Source: Anthopleura xanthogrammica (lineage: Eukaryota > Cnidaria > Anthozoa > Actiniaria > Actiniidae). Taken from it: a stretch of 64,000 nt of DNA. Under the pieces are notes generated by a model that was not told the DNA's origin, searched no databases, and saw only the letters and a list, made by a program, of their open reading frames with translations. This document shows positions 1 to 14,900 of this stretch, one piece after another. The DNA lies in the NCBI GenBank assembly GCA_964019055.1, contig OZ025217.1, forward strand, positions 4,324,617-4,388,616, given 5' to 3'. A program made the translations under genes and the position numbers. Each line of letters opens with the position of its first letter. Positions within the stretch are counted from its first letter, which is position 1.

Positions 1-980
1 TTGGTATAAATACCATGAGTGATATTTATGCCAAATATCTCGAACAAACCATGATATTATTTGTTTATCATATGGCCTAAGAAATTTACTGAAAAATTTG
101 TATAAGTTTGTTTGTTCATCGTTTGAGCGGCCGCTTCATCACGTACGGAGCACAAGATTTAATAAGCTTAAGCTTAAATAATAAAAAGAAACCACCAAAA
201 GTGTGACTTAAAGCCTTTTTCTAAAATATATAAAAAGCTAAAGCTGAGCTAAAACAGCATATTCTAGTCATTTTAAGGAAGTTCGAGTTGACAAATTACA
301 ATTCTGACTTATCTGCTTGTCTTGACTTGAGACCCATTGTAAATATTAAGTTTTCAAAGTCTGTGTGATCTTGAATTTGAAAAACAAAGTTTTCCAGGAA
401 TAAACAGCCGTCGGATATCTTTATCTTCATCAGGAGAACTTCAACAGAAGCATGTTTTTGTGAGTTTTTACTTTGCTGGTTTTCTTCTTTTGCCGAAAAA
501 ATCTCCACACGATTTTCAAGTTTCTGGCACAAGAAATCCTTTCTTAAGTTGATTCCATTGATAAAAGCCAACTCTTGAAACGTTCTGTCATACATACACT
601 ATTGTTCTTTTAGTGTTCGTTAATGTTTTTGCTTGTAGATTCAAATAATTAGCTTAATATTTAGGGAAATCTTTCTGCCACTTCAAACATGTTTTGGTGG
701 TTGCCATGGCAATTTTGAAACCACACTTCCGAGAGCTTGAAATCACACTATTACGTTGAAATCACACTCCTCTTAGCCAATCAGATTTAATAATATTCAA
801 ATACGTTTTTGCAAGAGTGTATGTAATATTATCACAACCAGAAAAAAGAATGTTTCATCAAATATCCATTCAAATGACAAGTTCTAAGTGGGTTGGAAAA
901 TTTTGAATATTTTAGACTAATTTGCTGATGTTTTGAAACCATTTTCATAGTATTTTATAAATTCTTTGCATTTCCCAAAG
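1..980. other. upstream intronic or unassigned DNA
   Basis: No exon is recognised here. It precedes the first visible exon of the SNX27-type gene and is probably its intron; the PDZ, PX and early FERM-like exons must lie outside the window. An open frame on the minus strand at 296-595 (99 codons) has no recognisable motif and is not supported as a gene. Confidence 0.5.
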
Positions 981-4254
<3,274 letters not shown>

Positions 4255-5114
4255 ATGAAATTAGATTAATATCACCTTTGTAGCTAGAGAGATACATATT
4301 ATTATTTAGTAAGACTTTGATCACTGACATTGGTAGATCAGCATAATTATTATCACAGAGAATATTAGTATATTACTAATTACATTATGGTATTGCTGGG
4401 TCGGTCTTGCTGATGTGTGTTTACAATCATGAACCCCAGATGTTTATATTTTAAATGACCAAAACTACACTGTAGTTTATATATTGTAAACAGGTACAGT
4501 CATGTAATTGTGCATTGCTGGGTCTTTCTAGTGATCGTCATACTTACCATACCATATTTACTCGATTAAGCACTGCGGTGCTGTTTAAATTTTTAGTGTT
4601 TCGGTTGCTGCACCAGCTGAGTTGACCTTCAGAACAAACTCAAGGTCATCATATTTTGATTAGCATTTTTCATTTTTTCTGCGCTAGTCAAACTCATGGC
4701 GGAATCATATTTCAATCAACAAGAAAAGTCTACTTGTATACTTGCAAAATGCTTGAAAAATGCTAACCAAAAATAGTGACCCATAATTCCTTTCGGGGAA
4801 GGCAATCAACTCAACTGGCACTTATTCGGGAAAACATTTATTTGAGGCGGTGCTCTTTCACATTAATTTTATCTTTAACCTAGTATTTAAATTAGTCCAG
4901 TAGTTGAACAAAACAAGTTATTAATAATTTGATTACAAAAAAATAGAGTTGTGGGCAGTTCTTGGGTTATAAATCCATTGAACTGCCCCTAATCTTCAGG
5001 GCTCAAATTTCATTTTTTGATAAATTTATCATGACTTGTGACAGGATTAAAGATAATTGCCAAAAAGTTTAGTACCGTAGTCAATTTAGCTTTTAAGCAA
5101 ATTTCATTATCAAA

Positions 5115-5260
5115 TAGACGGTCCCCTTGCAGCATGTTGGAATGCAGCTCAATTTGGAGGGAGTGAAGACAATAGGTTCTAATTCTCAGGAGATTGAAAT
5201 TGTTTTGTTTTGTTCTCCAAATCTAGCTTCTTTCCAATGTACTGCAGTTTAGGGGTCTAT
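5115..5260. mobile_element. MITE-like foldback, CAGCTCAATTTGG family copy 1
   Basis: It begins TAGACGGTCCCC, carries GCAGCTCAATTTGGAG and its near reverse complement CTCCAAATCTAGC, and ends AGGGGTCTA. Sister copies are at 17749-17891, 28114-28230 and 33321-33409. Confidence 0.65.
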
Positions 5261-6456
5261 TTCACTAGATATAGCTAAAACAAAATTTCACTAGTATTTG
5301 ACTTATAATTTATAGTTGACTACTGCCAAGTTTGTGCCCTGAATATCAAAAAGCTAGATGACCAGCTAGGTTATAGTTGAAACCTTTTTTTATAAAATAC
5401 AATAGATATTAGGTTATTATTACATGAAAAGTTGTTAGGTATTTTGATTTGTGGTGTATTTTGAAGAGTCTGTAGGCTGAGTCAGTATTCCGATGTTTAA
5501 TGCCAGTACATCCACACTAGAGCACTGATTTCGTATGTGTGTGAAAAGTCACAGCACGGTTACGGCGCTGACACATGTTGAATGTTTTCATTGAAGGCAA
5601 AGCACAGACATGGTCAAGGTAAGGCGCAGCCCGTGCTGTACATTTTTCAGTCATACAAAACAGCTCTAGTGTGTTTTCATTTTTTATTTGAAAACATAAT
5701 TTTTTTATGCAATTTGGCCTTGCGTCCACACTTAGCAAAATGGATACACCAAAAAGCTCTCCAGAGTGAAGTCTTTTTAAAACAAAAGCCATTCCTATTA
5801 GTCTGGATGTGAAGCCAAAAGGGAGCATAATTTTTGAAAATGCATTAGAAAAGTGTGGACATGGTCTACCTTGCATTGGGAGCAGTAAGAATATCAACAA
5901 CTTTTTATGTACTAATTATTTATTATATGCCAGAAAAAGTATAGTTTTTTTGTTGAAAAATCAGGCACGTATTACACGTCTCCCAAACACCCCAGAAAGG
6001 TTGTATTCTCTATTCCCTTATTATCACTATCATTATTATCTTGCAACTCTCAAATTCAAAGAGGATTCTAGACATTGTCATAAGGAGATTATAATGGAAA
6101 TTTTACAGTAGGAAAGTGGACATTCATTACATAGCGATTATTAATAGTAAGACAGTACATGTAAGTACTTGCCAAACACACATATAGTGGGGTGGTTTTA
6201 CTTGGCCTATGATGGAATAGTTAGCATAACACATAGTTGACAATTATAATTCCATTGTTTTCTTTGATGGTTATTGTTCAATAATTAATAATTATACAAC
6301 TTTGTTCCATGGGCTAAATAAAATCACTCTAGTACATTAGTAGTAAAATCAATGCATTTACTATATTAAAAATAATAATCCACTAATATATATTATATGG
6401 TGCTCTGGAAACATGCAGGTTGGGACTTTTTAAGCCAAACATTATACCAATAAAAA

Positions 6457-6833
6457 TACCACTGTTTTCAATTGCCATGCTCTGATAACAATGTTACAGT
6501 TGCGAGGGAAATAGGGAAGGTTCTGCGTGTACCACAAAGAGTAATTCTACGTAATGAATAGGTATAGTCTACATAATTCGATAGCCACAACAAAACTCCA
6601 AGTTATATGGTAGAATGAAGCTAACAAAGAATACAATAGGTTTCTATTGAATTATAATTATACACTGTGTTCTCTATTGTGTGGTACAGGAAGGAGGACC
6701 TGGAAATAGGCAATAGACTAATATGAATCAAACAAATTGTTACACAATCTGATTGACGGACTGTAGTCCATTGCCTGATTTTCTTGTCACAGCTTTTGTC
6801 TCGAATAGCGTGTAGCAATGAAAACAGTGGTAA
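6457..6833. mobile_element. MITE-like foldback, TTACCACTG family copy 2
   Basis: The left end is TACCACTGTTTTCAATTGCC. The right end in reverse complement is TTACCACTGTTTTCATTGCT. This is the clearest terminal inverted repeat of the three copies. No coding capacity was recognised. Confidence 0.65.
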
Positions 6834-8101
6834 AAGAAAAATATAATATGCTCTTGGGGGGTACTAAAGGATTTTGCAAAATGCAAAAGTACTTACAAAA
6901 TGTAAAATCTTCCTAAGACTAGGAGCCTTTTAATGACTTCACGACACTCTAACCCACCCATCTACAGTATCCTAGTCAAGTATTCACACCAAACTCACCA
7001 CATTCCTACTGACTGTATATTAATAGTTTGCCTAGTATTAACATTTAATATTAGGGCAAGGATAATCAGTAATATTGTAACAGTGTTCAAAGAATTTTGG
7101 TACTATATATATATATTGCAGTATTAAATTGCACTATTGCAGTGTATTTGTTGCTGTCAAACTAGTGAGAAGCTTTCTTGGAGGCACATTTGATAAATAT
7201 TATCTGCTAAAGTCTCTTATGAAGTGTTAAATATTTTAGCTTTGTTGTTTGTTGTGCCTATTTCAGACCATGTGATGCCACTCTTGGAAGTTGATTCTTT
7301 CATGTGTAAATATTTTAACAAAAGAACATGCCTCAAGGGAATGTCATGAAGTCTTAAATGGGCAATTACAAAGCTAAAAAGATCTATTAGAAGTCACAGT
7401 AAAGATCACTCTCAAAATTACTTGCCGAGGCAATGGTGGTTTTTAACAAAATATTTCTCATTTGCACCCATCGTTAATACCACCAACATGGCTGCCATGT
7501 CTTTGTCATCGACACTCTTGGAAATTAATGCTTGTAATCCATCAATAAATTAGGCTTTCAGGAAAGACAAATTAATTCCAATTACACTTCTCACACAGGA
7601 AACTTTCCTTGGACCAATGGGGTAATACTAAAAAGCTGACACAATTCATTTATGCTACCTATTTAATGGCCTCCCATTCAGGTTTAAGACTATACCTTAG
7701 ATAACCTAAGCAGTTGAGTACTGATTGCAGATGTTGGGCGAGGTGGGGTGGCGCTACACATCTCAATAACCTCAGCTGTACATGCCTTCAGTCTATTTCA
7801 TGTTCCAAATACATCTTGTATCTCACTTCCTAATTGATACAAGGCACTGGCTTTATGAGCACACACAGCATTTGCCGAGTACATCATTTATCTAAGGCAA
7901 ACTGCAAGGTAGCTTACATTATCAACAGTTTACATCAATGCCATTCAGCACATTGAAAAGTTTATTTTTTCTTAAAATATTAATATTAATATTTATTAGC
8001 AACACTGTCCTTATCATAGCAATATGGTGCTATGTAATACTGCACTTTAGTGTAGCAACATCATAATAACTTGATAATTATTATTTTTATCCATTTTTGT
8101 A

Positions 8102-11100
8102 TTATCTTTTCCCATTAAAATCCTGCGATAGCTGTACATAAATAAACTTTGTGATCTTAAGGATAAGGAAGTACAAGACACACTGAACAATCAGAGCTCC
8201 AAAGCCCCTGTAAAATCCCAGAATTCCTTCCTCACGCCAGATAGTACGGAAACAGTCCATCATACCAACATAATTTGTACTCAAGGGCACTACATCATAA
8301 CCGTTATCCAAATCATCAATTATGGTCCTTGTGCCTTGTACATATAGCCGATTAAGTACTGTGCTGAATGGATATAAGACCAGGTTAGGGATGGCAAATG
8401 CCATAAAGTTTGCTGCAAGTTCTGGGTAGTAGCATTGGGTCATATCATTTGGGGGCTGAGGTTCATCACTTGATGATGAGCCTTCTTTTTGAGACCCTGT
8501 TGAAATGAGGCCCACTTCGCGCATGGATCTGAGGACCCAATGCTGAACACATGTTTCAATGATATAATGAATAAGGCCATGTAGTACTGTTGGTAATCCT
8601 ATTGTCCACATGGGAAGGAGACGGCCATGCCGACCAGATGAACGATTCCAGCCAACAAATCTGTAAAGACTATCTTTGAGTGTGTCCAACGCACTGTGGC
8701 CCGCTTTAATGCGATCAGTCTGCAAAAAGAGAATAAAGGTTTTCAATTGAATTACAGTGTCTGGCAGACTTATAATTTTGGCATGCCCTTTAAGAAAAAT
8801 AAATGGCAGCTCTTAAATAAATGGGTTATGGAATGTGCTACTGTATGCAAAAGAAAATGTAATAAGCCTCAATTAATTCATTGCCCTTTAATTGTAATGA
8901 CAAGGTTCTGTGAACTTCCACTCCAAATTGACATGCTTGCACGTCCAGCTTTGGAAGTCTATCCACTCCAGTGACTGTTAATAGATTGACAATAAAACAA
9001 TAGCAAATGACAGTATTAAGCTTACCTTGACTGTTTCAACCAAACTTGCTGCTGCAATTGGCATGCTTACTATCAGACCCAAACTGAAAAAATCATGAAC
9101 CAAGGATATAATTGTATAACAGACCAAATGAATCATTCATCTAGTTATTTTTCAAATAGTGTAAAAAATTTGCAAACTTCAAAGTCTCCCTAGATATTAC
9201 ACAAAGCATAAAGTACAAGTTGCATCACACCTTTTCAGCAGTAAATGAGCTCCAACTTGTTTAATAGATGTATCTTGAGTAGGTTTTTCTCTGAATGAAT
9301 AAAAATCCAAGAAAAAATCTAAAAAAAAACACTAGAGATTATAGTGAATAGAATGGTTGTTACTTACTTTGGTAGTTGAGTTAAGTTGCTCAAAGCTGCC
9401 TCACTGAAGAAGTTCACAGCACAAACAATATACGTACTACCATACCCTTTCCAAAGTGAGCTCAGGCCCTAAAACATTCATATGTATTAAATAATTTTCA
9501 ATGCCTCCAAGGGATCAAAGCATGTTATATTTATTGATCTTAACGCCAAACTTATCATATATGACAATGAGTTTTAATGAACAATAAAGCCCATGAGCTA
9601 TCGATCAACACTTCTGAGCTGAATTCAGTGAAGTTGGTTGGTCATACCTGTTTTCTTTCAAGTCTTGTCATAAATTGAAACACTGTAAAGGGCGACAGAT
9701 GAAAACGGCTGGCATTATTGTTGACCTGACATTGACGACCAAATACAACAAATGGATGTGATATTGCTTGAGCAGCAAGCATGCTAACAAAGAAAAAACA
9801 TATGAAAAAACAAAAAGATGTTTATAAAAATTAATAAGGTAATCTTGTATACTTTATGACCAGCTGACTTACTACCAAACCTGCTGAACCATGCATGGTT
9901 TTGACGCACAAATTTGTATAACGACTACAGTACGCCTACAAACGTTAACAACTGATCCGCCAACAAATATCAAAGTTTTAGTCTGCATTCCTTTCTCCAT
10001 GGGTCGGCATTTTGATGAGTCGTAGAGAAGAAAATCATCAAAAGGAGACCAACCCACAAAGAAAGGAATGCAGAGTAAAATGTTGATGTAGCCTGTTTCA
10101 CTATGAAGGAAAATACTATTTTATAAGTGTTGATTTCCTTTTTACCTGCCAGCCCCAACAGCAAATCCTGTGATCCTCTGCGCATTCTCTGAAAAGCAGA
10201 ATCATTCTCAACAAACTGAGTCTAAAATCATGACTTCTTACAACTACTGTAATGCTATGATATTTGGGAACATTTTAGTCTATCATATATCCTGACCATT
10301 GATGAACCATATACTTAAAACCATTGTATAACTAGTATTTATCCCACACCATAGAAAATACAGCCAATCAGAAAGCAGGAAAGCTGTTGTATATTTATCG
10401 GTATTTCACTCTTCCTTCCGTGAAAGGTGGGCGAACGCAGGGGGGTTTGGGGGCATGCCCCCCCCCGAAAAATTTTGGAAATTGAGACCCTCGGAAATAC
10501 GATTTCCAGTGATTTGAGAAGGGCATTCACAACATATTTATAAAGTTCGTGCCATTACCTTTGACCTGTGCTTGCTCGATATTTTTTTTTCGCACAGAAG
10601 AGCCTGCTCGATATTTTTTTTGAGGTTTAAGAGCCTGCGCGATATTTTTTTGGGGATTTACGCAACCCCCCCATCAACTATCTAATGGTTCGTCCCTTAT
10701 GTAATGAAATTTATCAGTTTCCATAATCTTGATGATCAATATCATGTAAGCTTTTAAATATTCCTAAGTTATGTATTCTGGATTATGTAATTTTAAAAAC
10801 TAACATCTCCACTATAATGTTCACATTATCACATATTATTTAAAACCAATTAGTTTTACTGTAATAAGATTTTTTCAAAACGTCAAACACGGGGCGATCT
10901 GTAGCCATATCATACAGCTGGTAGCAATGAATGTGTAACATGATCAAGAACAGTCATGATCACTGAAGCGTGTAAAATATCACAAGAACTGGTCATTCGC
11001 TGAAGAAAGAACGAAAATCTAAAACAACAGCAAAATCCTTTGTCCTTTCAGCTTGCCGCCAAACGCTCATCTTCACCTAATATGACTGTTCATTCACAGA

Positions 11101-11341
11101 AAAAAAGCTCATCAATCTGATTTGCAGCTTTTTTGTTTGGTTTGGGGGTCAAAACATTTTGGCGCTCAATCTTACACTGCAGATCCTCACCTATTTTGTG
11201 TTCCTTTGGCGTTTTTGAGGCGATAGAATGTAAGACATTGTCTTCAGCTACTGAGGTGGTGTTAGGATCGGCCATATTTGATGATGTATGGGGTTGTTTA
11301 TGCCGTGGTATGTCCACCCCTGGTAGACGATCATACACCAT
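8102..11341 (-). CDS. SLC25A46: solute carrier family 25 member 46
   Basis: SLC25A46 is a modified mitochondrial carrier of the outer membrane (Ugo1 relative) acting in mitochondrial dynamics and lipid exchange. Exons on the minus strand: 11341-11191, 10188-10146, 9783-9648, 9468-9368, 9290-9231, 9083-9026, 8719-8102. Phases join without error to give 388 aa (human about 418). Diagnostic stretches are ENAQRITGFAVGAGS, FGRQCQVN, GLSSLWKGYGSTYIV, KSLGLIVSMPIAAASLVET, PTVLHGLIHYII, QGTRTIIDD, EEGILGFYRGFGA. The first coding exon is the least certain part. The chosen ATG gives MVYDRLPGVDIPRHK, whose VDIP recalls the human N-terminus. A second ATG at 11275 would give MADPNTTS. A good splice acceptor at 11357-11359 allows an extra upstream exon. 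It shares a short divergent promoter region with SERINC. Confidence 0.92.
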
Positions 11342-11941
11342 ATTGACCTGGTGAGCCTGCAAGACCAGCGGATAATTCGAACAAAAACACAGGGAGCCCA
11401 ATACCCAAGAGCAAAATGCTTTATGATTTGTTCTTTTACGTATATTTTACTTTGACAATAGATATTGCGCTCAATCAGTGTAATGATATTAATCACTTCA
11501 ATAAGAAATGACTTTTTAATAATTATTTTTATTGTTGCAACCCTTGCATCGTAATCCATATAGATTAAGACGTGCAATCATAAAGCAAAAAAATTTTAAA
11601 TTCTCATATTTGGATAAACCAAAAAATTTTCAGTTTATTTTAAACTGAAACAAAAAATAAAAAAGTTATATTTTCGTATTTTAAGAAAACCACAGGCAGC
11701 CCACTAGCAATTCCCAGTCTCTCACGTCTATTTCTTGTTTATTCCGTTTCTGACTTGATCGAACTTTTGGCATCAGTGGATTCTGTATAATCTGTCATCT
11801 CTAAAATCAACGAAATTATACCTTTTGGTAATACATATCATCAAATTTAGTACCTTGAAGCGTTATATTTTAGCTGAATTAACTTTTTTTCCATTTTTAG
11901 GGGTGTTTTAATCAGGTAAAGAAAAGTTAGCAGTGTTCAAC
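11342..11941. promoter_or_regulatory. putative bidirectional promoter region
   Basis: About 600 bp separate the SLC25A46 start (-) from the SERINC start (+), head to head. It must include both 5' UTRs or promoters. It is AT-rich with no obvious TATA arrangement; no binding site is claimed. A short minus-strand frame begins near 11800 (MTDYTESTDAKSS), without a convincing donor. Confidence 0.4.
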
Positions 11942-14900
11942 ATGGGCGCTGTTTTGGCGTTATGCACGGCAGCACAGGTAAGATCGAAGTTAGGAATCGA
12001 TTCTACTTTAGCTTATAATCATCATAGGCTTTGAAAAAGTTACATTTAAATCGATGAAGTCTGTGTTGTTGATATAAAGTGTGAGTATTGTAGCACGAAT
12101 CGGTTAATACCTAGAACTGGACTGGTGGTCGAGACGTCTGCTAGTTTTATAATTTTCGATGACGTACTCCATGACGACAGAATATATTTTCGAAAAACAG
12201 TCTTTGTTCGCTGTATCTCTATTTGGGTTATGTTAAAAATTAGAGTGAATATAATACCTGTGAAAGTCTAGCCTACCAATGAATGATAATAAGAAACCAG
12301 TGAAGCATTAAAGATTAAAACCACTGATTTCTTACCATTTTTGAGGGTCACTGTACTTGCCATAGAGCAGGGAGAGGGGAGGGGAGGGGAGGGGGTGCAT
12401 TCGTGAATAAATGGCATGCTTTCAGAGTGGGAGGTGCGTTTGTGAATAGTCCTGTTATGAGCAAATCAACATTTCACTATCACATCAATCCTATAAAAAA
12501 ATGCAGAAAATCCCAAGTGTTTGTGTGGCCTACAGGCCTGAATAATTCTAGATACATTGTTATATTATACATAGGCTAAAGTGATTATCTATGACAGTCA
12601 GTCGGATATTATTACAACAGATTAAAGTATTATTATAGCCCTTTTCATAGGAGTGCGACCTGTGACGCTTTATGTCTTGTTAGCCAAATAGCACTTTGTT
12701 GGCCATCAATCAAAGAACTATATTATAGAAAAGTTACATATTTGAGAGAAATTTTAGACTGAATTAAATATTTAGATCCTCTAATCCTCTAAAATCTTTA
12801 ATTCAGTCCAAAATCTCCCTCAAAAATCGTTTTTCTCGTTTAGTTCTTTGATTGATGGCCGACGAAATGCTAGTTGGCAAATGAGACATTAATGCAAATT
12901 TCATCGGGTCGCACTTCATTGCAAACAGTTATAATGTTTTCAGCTCTTAATATGCATACATGTATCATCATCATCATCATCATCATCACCATGATTATTG
13001 TTATTATTACTCTATAAAATTATACCGTATTGTTATAATAATTATAATTATTATAATTATTATTAATAAATTATTACATCTTGATAACGAGCAGATAATG
13101 TTGCATTTTAACCACTTTTTTCATTGCTATGCACTGATTGAGTTAACAGACTAGCAACAATTATATCAAGCAATCAACTACAATCAATCGAATAAATCAG
13201 TAGGTTAGGTTCCCATTTACCGTAACATCAATCTAGCAATTTATTTAATTGGGAGTAGTCTATTGCCCAATTTATTCCTCTCCTGAAAACAGTGGTAATA
13301 AAATAAATGCAGTTAATTCAATCTTTCATATTTGTAGTGTGCATGGTGTTGCTGCCCTGTTGCTGTGGGCTGTTGCTGTTCCTGTTGCCCATCATGTAAA
13401 AGTTCCACATCAACTCGTATCATGAACAGCATTTTCTTGCTTCTCGGCACTGGTGTTTCTTGTTTGATGTTGTCATCCAAAGTACAAGATACCATGGTCA
13501 ACAATGTAAGTTATGTAGTGTTTGGAAAAAAAAACAATTGGGAGTGTTTTATCAGGTATAAAAGTACAAGGCATAGACCTTACAAAACATATCTGCAAGT
13601 TTATATTATTGATAACTGCCTAAAAAACCTCATGAATAATTCATAAGCCTTTCGTTGAATAAGAGTTACCATTATACACCTCAAGAACATGGAACTTTAT
13701 AGGTTGATAGAGGTTTGTATGTCAGTCTAAAAAAAGGCTCCCACAAATTGAAGACATTTTTGAAAATAAAAACTAGGTTATTTTAAAGAACAGCCCAAAA
13801 AGTGAGTTTATGATTAAATTTCTCCTAACTTCTACATACATCTGTATAATGTTTATTGTTCAAGGTACCATTTGGGTTGTTTGACAAAGCATGTTCTAAG
13901 GGTGGAGCAGGAAGAAACTGTGATGAGTTGACAGGATATCTTGCTGTCTATCGTGTGTGCTTTGCTATGGCTTGCTTCTTTTTTCTGTTGATGCTCATTA
14001 CCATTGGTGTCAAGTCAAACAAGGACCCTAGAGGAGGAATCCATAATGGGTAAGAATAGCTTCATATACAAGTGATAAAAGGCTACTAATGTCAGTCGTC
14101 ACATATTGGTTGGTGGGTTGTGGCTAGATGGTCTGTGATTGGTTTGTACCATAGCTTCATGAATTTCATCATTTTCTTCAGAATCTAAATCTCAAAGCTT
14201 TACTCGTCTGAATATTTCCTGCTTGGGGTATTCCCTATATTGGACTATACATGTATATACATGTACAGGGCCGGGGTACTCCGCCTGAAAGGGGTTCCTT
14301 TTGTAGGACTGGTATAGAAAAGGGTTGGGAATTTGTAAATTTTGGTATAGAAAAGGTCAGGAATTCACAAGTTTAGGTATAGAAAAAGGAGAAGCTAAAA
14401 TTACTATCAAGGAAATGAAGCTGAATTTGCATGTTTTTTTATGTGACAATCAATATTGAATTTCATATCTGGCGCCTGCTTCTTCAAATTTAAGGTTTCT
14501 GAAAGGGGTTGCTTTTCAGGCAAAAAGGTACATGAAAAGGGTATCTTTTTGCCAAAATTTGGTATTAAAAGGGTAAGGGTTCGAGAGTATGGGTGGAGCT
14601 TCCCCATACAAAATGTTTAGGAATACCACTACCCCCTGGATTTCCTGTTCAAATATGATATAATAGTGTACTACAAGTTCAGGGTACAAGGAAAAATTTA
14701 AACAAATGCATTTCTTTATATTGTCTATATACATGTAGATTCTGGCTGATCAAACTGCTTGCTTTGATTGGGCTTTGTGTTGGTGCTTTCTTCATTCCCA
14801 GAGGGGATTTTGGAGTTGGTAGGTATCAGAAGTAATTATAATAAATTTTTGGTTTTAATAAATTAATATGGATAGATTTTATACTGCAACATTTTTAGTA

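Larger units (their letters stand above)
4255..8101. other. intergenic region between convergent gene ends
   Basis: It separates the 3' ends of SNX27 (+) and SLC25A46 (-) and must hold both 3' UTRs. Two foldback elements are visible (5115-5260 and 6457-6833). The block at 5510-5890 has short ends reading CCACACTAG and AGTGTGGA and may be another non-autonomous element. No coding exon was recognised. Confidence 0.6.

Noticed and set aside
296..595. 99-codon minus-strand frame
   Set aside because: No recognisable motif and no splice context; may be chance in an intron.
5517..6111. Overlapping 76-127-codon frames on both strands
   Set aside because: They conflict with each other and sit in a segment with element-like ends.
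8696..8974. 92-codon plus-strand frame over the SLC25A46 exon edge
   Set aside because: Overlaps the well-supported antisense exon and an intron; no motif.
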